Part shown: positions 13,601 to 25,500 of the stretch, piece by piece
Numbering within the stretch: position 1 is the first letter of the stretch
Layout of the letters: each line of letters starts with the position of its first letter
Notes under the pieces: model-generated
Database searches by the model: none
Told to the model about the DNA's origin: nothing
The model's input: the letters and a program-made list of their open reading frames with translations, nothing else
DNA from: Zygaena filipendulae
Lineage: Eukaryota; Arthropoda; Insecta; Lepidoptera; Zygaenidae
NCBI GenBank assembly: GCA_907165275.2
Contig: OU015655.1
Coordinates: forward strand, 14,334,501 to 14,398,500
DNA: 64,000 nt
Reading direction: 5' to 3'
Translations under genes and position numbers: made by a program

Positions 13601-16517
13601 ATGACTCCAGATGCCAAAATATCAGAAATTAATAAATAGTCTGTATGCCATAAGACACGTTGTAAATGTATTTTTTTGAAGTGAAACCTCGTTGAGCGCA
13701 AGGAAAATGCAATTTTCGTAGCGCGTTATCTTAACGCGGCATGTTATGTTCATAGTGAAAAAGGGCCCTGCTATAGCAGAGTTTATAAACTGTAGTACAT
13801 TGTGACGTCACGCGACATTTCAACTTATTGTAGGTATCTCCGTTATTTTTTGATTACGTAAAAAATGGGAAAAATAGTGTCCAATATTTTTTATTAATCT
13901 ACGAGACGGACTAAAAACAAAAATTTGGTTGACAAACCTACTGTAGATAGGGGTTTAAAGTGTACGTAATAGATGAGCAACAAGCGAACCAAAAATTGTG
14001 GTTGAAGAAGTTGAACATCTAAGTTGCATCCAAGCTGAATGCTAGCTAGCTGCACTTTATCAAAGTTCGTACGGCACAGGGTTGACAAAGCAACGTCTAC
14101 CGCACGGTCTCTACAAGCGAGCTCGTAACACGTGTGACAACCGCAGCGTTATGCACCACCATTTTGACTCAGGAGAAAATTAAACGACTGCAAAAAGATG
14201 GAGATTCTCAATCGCCTATTTTATCTACATCTATCTGAAAAGTGCGAATATATCGCAAAGAGATTCTTAATAGATGCCGCCTCCTACACGTTACTTGAAT
14301 ATATTTTGATAAAAAAGGCCATCAACAGATTTTATTTGAACAGATAGCAAAAAAATAACCACCTTTTTAAACCAAAACGTCATTGTTAAACAATTTATGA
14401 ACTATGAGAGAAATGACGTGGCCACAAATAAACTTTAGAGAAGTAATAGGTATATTTTAAGATGGCAGTATTTTATGGGGTCAGAATTTTCCTATTTTCA
14501 TCCGCAAAGCCTAAACGTGCGCCAAAAATTATATCGTATATGGACGACACGTTTAAACATGAAATAATTTTAGGACATAAAACTTAAAAGTATGTCTGTT
14601 TTCATAGAAAAGTTTCTTGTAATAGTGTAAATATAAAGATAAGTGAACGAAGAGAATTTATGAAAACATACTTTCAAAGGAAATAACCGCTATGCAAAAT
14701 GACAGAGTTCGAAAGAGGTAGAACTTTGAATCTTTCGCCTTTGAGTTCGATGCTATAAATAGGTTCCGAGTGAACGTGGTTTACGTTGGAAGATTTTCTA
14801 GTGGGAAGTGTGTTTTATATTTTCTTAGTTCACCGATCGATATGGTCACAAAAAGCTAGTGGTTTCATTTTAAAAACCGAACCGTGTATCGTTCAAACAC
14901 AAACATTTGCTCCATTCCCGAACAGGGAGTAGGTATAGAGTGTTTATTTTTAATAAAAATATCTGACGTCGCTTCAAAAATATTGACTTACCGCAACGGC
15001 GAGCCTCTCTGCGTGGCCATGGCAAAATGGACCCGCTTGTGGCGGCACACGCGCGATATTGTGTTACAAACAATGCGACCCTCTTTGTCCGTCGAGTGTT
15101 GATCCAAAAGCGAGCCATCTCCCAAAACTTGCTCCCCGGCGAAATTGCTTGCCGGGATTATGTGACCGCCCTGAAAATGAACCTTTGTGGAGCGAGATCA
15201 TTATTAAAAATAGAATGTCATCACTTGATCGATATCTTTTAATAATACTGGCAACTGCCAAAGTTGAGTGTGATATTACTGACAAAAAAGGAAAATCGGA
15301 TGGAGAGAAAACTTTAGCTGACAATAACCTAACGACAATAAGTACTCGCCGAAGCGCATCATACTACGTGACGTGAAACTTTTTATTTAAAAAAGTTAGA
15401 TTAGCCAACAAAAAGTTCTCTTTATAGTAAAATCGGAACGAAAAATTTCACGATTCCCAATAAAAAAGACTTAGACGAAATACCAAAACTTTTAAGATTT
15501 CAATTTTTTTTATTCTTTTTTTTCAATAGATCATACTTTTTTAGTAAATTTTTATTTAGTTTCAATAAGCTAATCTCAGTTTGAGATATTTATTATAGCA
15601 ATATCATAGAGGTCTATATCGATTTGGTGCCTCTCCGACGCCTTGTATCCTGATCCCGAAGCTGATATTTCACCTCGACGCGCTGCCATCAAGCCGCTTT
15701 CACTACATTCGTTTTATTTACGACTTCACCAAGGTTTTATATACGAAAAAGCTTGAATACTCTCGCTGTGACACTACACATTTTCATGGAAAACCTACAA
15801 ATCTTTGTGTTTAGCATCAAATTACGTTTTTATGAGACAGAACTCTTCTAGGCAAAGTACCTATGCCTTGCAAATAAAGTGTTGTGTAATAAAGAATTGT
15901 GTAGTTCAAAATGTCAACATATCATATTACACGATAGTGCATAAAACGATGTCACATAGCTCGAAATAAATTTGTTTTTTTTTTCTTATACATAGATAGG
16001 TATGTACGAAGTTTCAAAAAAGGAAAAAACCCGCTTTAGCAGTTTTTCTTTCCAGAAATGATTCAGGCCAGTTCACTACTTTGAAATCGTAGGTACCGTT
16101 CTCGCAGCAAATATATATACATATACTAAATAGAAGCGGTGTGTTAGTTCCTCTAAAAACATCTAAGAATGGTGAACTGTTCTATAGAATGTAAAATATT
16201 AGTTTATTGTATTTAATTTTGATTGTAAACGGATCCATTAGAATATAGAATATTCATTAATTATTGTGTTGAATTCCTATACATGATATTAAATTGATTG
16301 GTAATATTATTAAATGATCACTTATGACAAGTATGCTACTTATATTGTCAATATATAATAGATATACTTACTGTAATTAATATTTATTTTGAATAGGTCA
16401 TATTAGCCAATTCAATGTTTCAAACGTTGTAAGTTGTTAAGTATTGATTATACTATGCTAGTATAAGTATAGTATGACTAAAAAAGTGACTTGTAAATTT
16501 ATTCAAATTTATTAATA

Positions 16518-16551
<34 letters not shown>

Positions 16552-19500
16552 CACAAAATTCAATATATATTTAGGACTGGCCTTTTGACTATTATCCTAG
16601 GTACATAGATGCATTAATATCATATTTTCAACAGTCGCCCAAGCATCGGAACGCTACGCTTTACTGGCCAATTTGGTTACCTGTATTTTGCAAAAGAGGA
16701 TTGTTTGTTTCTTACTTCAGTCGGGGGCGTGTGCGTGTGCGGGTAGTTGAAGGCTAGCGTCGGCTCCGTGATGCGCTCCACGATCAGGTACGCCGCCAAG
16801 TTAGCGGTGTACGAGCACACTAGAATGAGTGCGAAAAACCACCACACTGTGCCCACTATTCTCCCGGACAATGATCTTGAAACCAAACACACACAATTTC
16901 ATGTATTACCATATTTGATCATATCTGGCACGCTCAAAAATAATGTATTTGAGACGACAGTCGAATACTGAAAACTCTTCTTCAATACATCCCTTGATTA
17001 ACCTTACACTTTGTGCAGGAAATACTGAAAGGAACAACTATCAACATGATATTATTACACTTCACTATTATTTTTCATACACAGTTACATATTATTATAG
17101 GTATGTAGTTAGTAGGTACTAGAAGTTGGTCGCGGTTTCACCCGCGTTAATTTCGTAGTTCCTGCGGGAATTCCGGGGTAAAAAATATAACCAATGTGTT
17201 TCTCTGTAGCCCCTGACAATGTGCCCTGAAAATTTTGATAATGGTGATCGGTAAAGACGATATCTTCCATTACTAATTGTCTATGCCATAATTCACATAA
17301 ATATAACTTTCTTTTACATTCTTTTTTGTTAATTTAATAAAAATCACGTTCGAGAGCGGCCGATAAATCGGCCTGTCTTTTTTTAAGTGCAGGTAAATAC
17401 ATCGAGGAAAATGTCGTCGTAATAAAGTGATCATATTTTATTTTGTCTATTTTTCTTGTAAACTATATCTTCTCCTATCGATATTATAATAAAAGAGTAG
17501 AATCTGCGATTCTGTACATTGAATATTTTTGAGTAAAACTGACAGGGGACGATAAACGAAGAGTAACCAACTACAAAAAAATGGTTTTTTAAATTCTTTT
17601 CTGTCTCTCTGTATGTCTGTCTGTCTGTTCGCGATAATCCCCGAATCTACTGGACGGATTATCATGCGGTTTGTACAGGTAGATTAAGCTTAGCCTGGAG
17701 CTACATATAGGATTTGCGTCATTCAAATCGGATGTCGGGAAATGTTACATAAAAACTTTTCACGCGGGTGAAACCACGGGGCACAGCCAGTCTATAAATA
17801 TAGTATAATTTTATTAGGACTGTAAGTAACGCGCGGGCGGATGCGACAAGACTAATATCAAAATAATCTCCCTCCACGCACAGTGAAATAGACCTCTAAT
17901 ATCCCATTTCTCAACTACGCACGATTTAACACAATCATTTAATTTGTGCTGGCGTCGCCTTCCACCTAGTATATATAATATAAGTAATAAGAAGCACCTA
18001 TAGGTAATAATAATCCTTATCCTAACTGTAATATATGCGAAAGTGTGGTTGTTTGTTGCGTTTAGGCGCAAATGGTCCAGAGGGTTTAAAATGTCCAATT
18101 CGCAAACCGTCCAATTTTTTACACCTTCACGACTTAACTACTCAGTCGATCATTGACAAATTTAGCATACACATTTTCAGCGGTACATAAAAGGATATAG
18201 GACACTTTTTATCCTGGAATCCCCGCAGGAACTCCGAAAATGATGCGGGTGACATCGCAAGCATCATAACTACGATACCTGGATCCCGATGTAGGTGATT
18301 CTAAAGGTTTAGTAGAATAGTTTGGTTTGACGACCCGATTGGCGCAATGATCACCATGCCTGCCCGCTAATCAAGGGGTTCCGGGTTCGATTCCCGGTGG
18401 GGGTGGACTTTGTGTGATGAACACAGGGTTCCATTTTCCAGTCTGGGTGTGTTTATATATCTATAGTATAATATATAAGTAATTCTATGTAGTATATACC
18501 ACGTTTGCTTGGTTTCCACGACACAAGCTAATAATAGCTTACTGTGGGATCAAGCAGATCTGTGTGTTGTGATGTGGATTATTATTAACATTAATGTAAG
18601 GAATGTAAGAACCCGAATTTAAGAATATAACAATGCTCGATAGATCTCATTTTCGAAAAACTACCTGCCTACTAAAAACAGCGCATTTTTTTTTAGATAA
18701 AATAGGTGTATTCTATTTCGTTAAGTACCTACATAGCTCCCGCGGAAATACCGAAAGTTGAATGGCGCCAAAATAGAGATTACACACTGATTGCCACTCA
18801 CCTCGGCACGACGTCGCTCCCTTGTTGCATGAAGGATCCGAGAGAAAACCAAAACGAATTCCATATACTAAATTCATTATGTAAAATTATCTGCAACAAA
18901 AATAGTATTCTTAAAAAAAATATCATATCGTTTTACTTTTCTTTTGCTTTTTTTTATGATGCAGCTCATAAAGCTTTTGATTATGCTGGCCGCTGGATGT
19001 TAGAAAGAATGCTTGTAGTGCTCTCGGCCATAAAGCAATTTATAATCATTGCTGTCATGACAATTCTTGACCAAAATGACTTTTATTTACTAAAGAAGAG
19101 TATAAAATTACTGGGATACAAAAACCAATTTTTTGTTTGACTTAAATATAGCGAAATTACCTATTGATCTAGCTCGGATAAAATAGCATATTTTATGTCT
19201 TTGATCTACAGTCTATCTACTATCTTCAATTTGCTTGAAAATATCAACATTAGGTATTTAAAAATAGACCTTATGGTCAACCTTAGTCAACCTTTCAACC
19301 TTATAGTCTATCAGACGGCATTATAGTAGAAATACCTCATATAATGAGATAGTACATGAAGTTCTTTTGAAGTGGAATATACAGGAATATTTTTTAAGCA
19401 ATACGCAAAAAATAATTTGTAGTTCAGTATCAGTAATTGAACACATTTCCATTATTTGTTCAAAACTTTTTTATACTTTTTTATCCGGCTTTAAATTAGC

Positions 19501-22500
19501 AAAATATGGACACTATCTATTCGTAATAATATCAATGGGCGCGCGCGCCGTGCGGCGTACGCGGGGTGTTGCAGCGGGGGTGAACGACCTCGATCAGCTG
19601 TCGATACATTGTAACCCACGTAAATACCTAGCTGAACGAACGCTTCGCGCACAGCGGTGGCGGCGGCGAATAGAGTAGCCAATAAATCAATTGCAAAGTA
19701 TACATCTTTCATTCACGATAACTTTACTCTTTTGTGCTAAGACTTATCAAAATAAAAAAAGTGTTTATTAAAGTTTAATTTGTAAAAGTTTGCGCACTCA
19801 ATAAAAAATATTCCTGTATAAGAATTAATTTTTTTTTGTTCTTCATTCTTATCGTGCACGTGTTTTTTGACACTAACCTCGTTGGAGCTGCTCATCGGGT
19901 GATCTAAATGCGTATCGGATATGGACATAGAACGCCACTCGTGCGGCGAGAAACGTGACACCAGAAACAATACTATGCTGACAGCGAAGAAACTGAAAAG
20001 CACGCAGAGCTGAAAAATAAAACCGTTTTTAAACGACTTCAAAAAGCAGGAAGTTATCAATTTGGATGTTTATATAACATTTTTTTATGTATATTATGTT
20101 CGGGCTTATGCTGAGCTGGTAGCCTTTTTGTTGCGACACGCTGTCTGTGCTACTTTTGTTAATGCATACTATTTAATTTATTGTCGTTACGAATAAACTT
20201 TCATTTCATTTTATTTCATTTCATTACCCAGTCATATTTGCAAAATATTTTTTCTTGTTCGAAAGAGGTTTATTCCGAAATGTCCTATTTAAATTTCATA
20301 TAAATGATGAGTTTCGGAGACAGTCGACAGACAACGGAACTGTTGAAGTCGGTTTTTTTTAAATAGAGTGTATTTTTTAATACAGTTGCTCAAAAAGTGG
20401 CGTATTGCAGGGACGTTTAGCGTTCGGGATGTGGGCTATTACATACTCGAGCTTTTTGTTTACCTTTCCCGAACTCGTGCGTTCTCTTTGCCAACTGTCA
20501 AAAATGGCGACACGACTTTGACACACTTTTTGCATTGCGAAACGTAGGTTTCGCATTACTAATACGACTAGCGCCATCTCTTGATCACAGTTGGAACTTA
20601 GTTGAGTTTGTTGTGTTTTTGATATTTTATTAAATTGCTTAATTTTTTCGTAACTGTATTAAAAACAGTTGTTCAGTACACGTGCGGAACCGTCATTGCA
20701 ACTAGTTCCGACTGTCAACCCTCACCTTCGGCTGCGCCTCGGCTCGGGAAGACATTTGTCGGAACTCTTTGCAATGACAGGCTTTCCGCACTTATAATGA
20801 AATATACTAATTACGTTATATCTTGTTTTCTCAAAGATCTTCAAGAGAGTCTTTAAATTTTCCTAAACATAACGTTTAAAATTGTTAAAAGGGAAAACAT
20901 CTAAGTAGGATTTTATCAAATATTAAAAGTTTTAAATTTATTTATAAATTGTATATTGGCTCTCTAAACTGGGAGATTTAGGAATGTCTAATTTTAAGAG
21001 AGTTTGTGAAAGATATGAATACGTAGATATATAGTTTTATCACTTTAGACAGTGATAATATTCTCTGTACCTAATAGATAAATAAATAGGTTACATACGT
21101 TCAGAGACATAATTTAAATTAATACGTAGATATGAATAATTCTCTAATTCTCTGAAGCCAAATGTTAAACTTAAATTTATATCATCCTTGCATAATCTCA
21201 TTGAATTACACAAAAAAAAACTAAAAGTTTCATTTATTTTTGAATATGCACTGTTAATTTATAACAAAAATGAATATTATTCTGTAAGAATATTTAACAA
21301 AAATATCGCCTTACATCAAAGGTAAAAGGTTAATTGTGTCTTTCCATTATACTTAAACCCTTTATTTTGCGCGTTTCTTTTTTGGTACTTCATACCCGTT
21401 GGTAAATGAAGAGTTTTAATTATGAAAAAAGCTTATATTGTTAGCCCCGGCCGGCAAATTTTGTTTTAATTTCATCTAACGGGTGCTCGTATTTTCTTTA
21501 ATTTAAACAGGGCTTGATGAAAACACGGAGAAAAAATTTCAGGTGCGTCATTCGGGTATGCAAATAATCATAATTATTTTATAGTAGGTATAATTTTTAC
21601 TCATTTTTCAACAAAAAAGTAACAATAGAAAATAAAAATAATATCGGACAAGCGTAGAAAAATAATAAGATATACTTTCTAACGGATAGATGCAATACAA
21701 TAAGTATTAAAAATCACTTTAGTAATTTTTTTTTAATGCCAGGCCCCTGGGTTTTCACCGTAACTGTTAATTTATCCATCAAAATGTTCGTTCGTTTTTA
21801 AATTTCATCAAAATCTGTTCAGCCATCCTGCACTTTAGCCCGTAAAGAAAGACAAAAATATAAATGGGTTTAATAATATTATATAATAATAATAAATAGA
21901 CATAACGACTTCTGGTTATAGGTACCCGTTATATACATGCATTTAATGCTTCTTGTGAACGCCATGTTATTATAATATTATCCCGGCGACTCTGCAATTC
22001 TAATTTTAACAAACAAAGGTAGGTACGTACGTAGGTATAACTACAATATTGTATGGAAAAGATTGTCTTTCATTTTAAGAACAATAGCAGTTTGTCCGAC
22101 TCACCCATATTTCCCTTGATAGAGGTCTGAGAAAGCTGAACGTGTCGGCCAATTGTTTCGGCGGTTTCTTTTGTGTGAGAGAATATTCGAAGGACAAGAA
22201 TGGTTCGCTAAAGTCCACGGCTCTCTCTCTGTCCGACGTGACCGCCAGCGGGGCGACGGCCATATCCGCTTCCTGCGAGCACACAGCCGCCACTAGGTCA
22301 GTAGGTATAACAGAGAGCTTGCAGCTGCGACGACCTAGCCTGCCTAGTAATAAACGTTTGTGAAATTCTAAAATTGAAAGAGAGAAAGAAGAAAGAAAAT
22401 AAATCGAGAAGAAAAGAAAGCAACACCAGTAGCTTAACATACTATTGCTATGCTATTTTCAACTTCTTTTTTTTTCTTATCGACTTTCGCATAGAATGCT

Positions 22501-25500
22501 TTTAGTCACTTTCAAATAAATTTAGCATTGCGGTTTAAAATTGCAATATACATAAGTATGGTGCTATAAATTGATAAGTTATTTTCGGAACTCTTGGCGG
22601 ATCATTATGCAACGTCATATATCTTCAGTATTTATGATAAAAAAAGTCCAAAAATAAACAATAAATCGGGTAAATAAATGGTTCCAAATAAGTTGTAATC
22701 ATAATCAAAATTATGTAATTTTTGTTGCTATCATATTGCAGTTTGAATCAGAAAAATAGCGATTTTGTGATCAATTAATCATGTTTAGACAGCTTCAACT
22801 TTTAAATTATGTTTATTTTGGTTGATTGTTAGATAATGTAGATTTCAAAACGTACACTTTTTAATCGCAAAACCGCTATGTTTTTGATTGCAACCGAAAA
22901 ATGATAGAAACAATAGTTACGTAATAGCCCCTCTGGGTATTACTTATGTAATGTACTGTGGGGTCTGTTGCCATGTTAAATTTTATTAGTAAACATTTCT
23001 TTAAATATTTCTTTTTCAATTCTGTAAAGCGTCATTGTTCCCACGTTCGGTAACATTAAGCTATTATCTAAGTTTCTTCTCATTGTTTTCATTCACTTTG
23101 TGTTATTGGTTTTACAGTATGAATCTTGTATTTTTTTTAGAAAAGGTTTTATCAGTTTTAGGACCTAGATGAGACAAAGGTTTATTAAGGTTCATTGTGT
23201 AGCACAAACAGCAATAGCTAGTTAATTACCTATCGTTAGTAACATCTGCACGCAGCACCCTTTGCTGTACCGCTCCTTGGAGTGAAAGATGTTTTGTTTC
23301 TATTGTTTTTATGTAACGTTCCAGTACCTTTGTTATAAGACCTTTTTGTAAATGTGTAGTTCATTATTTTGAGAGTCGTGCTTAGTGCGAGGAAAGTTTG
23401 GAGTAGTCAGTTAGTTACCCACCTTCAACCACGCAACACGAGTCATAGTGACACCCCCCGCGTATAAAGTTGATCTCGCGTAAGTTATTCTATATTTTAT
23501 ATTGTAGTTATTATAACCTAGTATCTGGTTCATAATATAAACTCTATATAAAATCCTGTGTCTGTTGTATCAATTGTGTCTTCACTCCTCTCTGACTACC
23601 GGCACGTCGGCACACAACAAATTGGTGTCAGAAGTGGGATTGGTGGATTGAAATCATCCACAAGACAAAAGGCAAACGAGCGCGTCAGCGTGATAGCCTT
23701 AGTACGAGAATTCAGAAATTTCGATAAAAAACTTATTCGTAAGTCGTCTCTCGAGACATATCAAAACAACTGATCAACGTATTAACAAAGAAGTGCTGAA
23801 GAGTGCAGCCAAGCAGAGGCAAAAAGACAGCAGCAGACATCAGAGTAGCAGCAGATCATCGTGTCTTTCGAGGCACCACCGGCAGGTCTTCAAGGAACTC
23901 AACCAGAAAAACGTCCCCTTCTCCCCAGCAGCCAACTGTGTGTTATAAGAATACCCCAAAGAAAGTCCACGTAAGTGAATACTTCATAAAGTGAATAAGT
24001 GATTATTTTTTTACTCTACGTATAGGTATAATAATTTAGAAAAAGACAAAATATATTATATTAAGATGCCTTTAGACGAAACGAAACCCCCAAATGCATT
24101 CATTGATATTAATCTCGCCGAGCGTATGCTAAATAAATATGACGGAAATAAATCCAATCTTCATGTTTTCATCGATAATTGTAACAACGCAAGCGCATTA
24201 ATAAATCCAATTTTTAGTTCAGCTTTCGTATCTGTAGTATTATCTAAAATAGAAGGAAACATTAGGTCAACTTTGTTAAATAGGTCGTTTAATAATTGGG
24301 AGGAATTAAAAATTCACCTTTTAGAAAATTATTCAGAAAAAAGAACATTTGCACAATGGCAGATGGAACTAAATTCGTGTAGACAAGGACATAACGAGTC
24401 CGTCTTAAACTATTCAAACAGAGTCGAAAATTGCTATATTAAATTAATTAAATCGTTAGACCCCAAACTCAGTAAAGAGGCTCGCGAAGCCAATATAGAT
24501 CTCTTAAAAAGCCAATCATTAAATATTTTTATTAGTGGTCTTATACCACAATTACACATTTTATTAAAGTCCCAAAAACCGAACACATTCGAGGAAGCTA
24601 TATCAATCGCCATTTCTGAAGAACAAGAAATAATGTCTAGAGCGGAAATGAATCAAAGACATTTTCCCCACGTTAAAAGATGTACTAATTGTAATAAAAT
24701 AGGACATTTAGCCTTTCAGTGCAGATTTAACCCAAATATTCGAGTTATTCAACCTAATAATAACGTTATTACATGTTTTAAATGTAACAAAAAAAGGACA
24801 TTATAGCCGAGATTGCCGTAGTAATCAATTTAATCATTATAATGGTCCATCAGCAAGCAATTATAGACCTAACAATAATAATTATAGAAGTCGATTCCCT
24901 AACAGCAATAATAGATTTACTCATAATAGAATGTATAATAATAATACGAATTCACCTTCGCAGAATAATCCAAATAATTATGCAAACTCACATAATAATA
25001 GAGAAAATATGAGCGGTAATTTAAACCCCAACAGTCCAAGGAAGTAGGCCGCCCCAAGGACTTTTGTGATGGAGGCCGAATTATGATAGTAAACACAAAA
25101 ATATCTCTTTATGTTGAATTAATGTCCAAACAATTTAACGATAACATAAGCACATTTTTAATAGATACAGGAGCAGAAATAACATTAATTAAAGAAAGCG
25201 CGTTGAACGAAAACTCATTAGTGTATAAAGATAAGATTTTTAAATTACGAGGAATAGATAAAGATGCGTCGCCAACGGAGACAACGGGGTATACTTGCGT
25301 TTCATTTCAAATAGGAACAAATACGGTTATTCATACTGTCTCGATAGTACCTGATAACTTTCCTATCGAAAGCGACGGAGTAATTGGTAGCGACTTTCTC
25401 CAAACGATGAACGCTATTATTAATCTCCAAAAGGGAGAAATTGAATTATTAGGTACCCTTATAAAAATGATATACAGAGACGAAAAAAAGAATAATGATA

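Larger units (their letters stand above)
10640..14991. other. interval between M4 exon and provisional S2 exon
   Basis: It holds one MITE copy and a partial one, one hairpin-ended repeat and a foldback. I searched the minus strand for the KWW-type S2 end expected here and found no acceptable exon. A GC-richer patch lies at 13090-13340; its plus frames show no known domain. Confidence 0.55.

Noticed and set aside
14140..14215. Possible KWW-type S2 exon on the minus strand (a Lys-Trp-Trp is encoded near 14150)
   Set aside because: From the nearby acceptor TTTTTGCAG the frame needed for Lys-Trp-Trp meets TAA, and the following residues do not resemble the receptor.
15059..15376. Plus-strand frame of 105 codons and a minus frame of 86 codons
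   Set aside because: No domain. They overlap the provisional S2 exon in other frames.
18706..19140. 144-codon plus-strand frame
   Set aside because: It is antisense to the M2 exon, which is proven by phase and motif, and has no recognisable domain.
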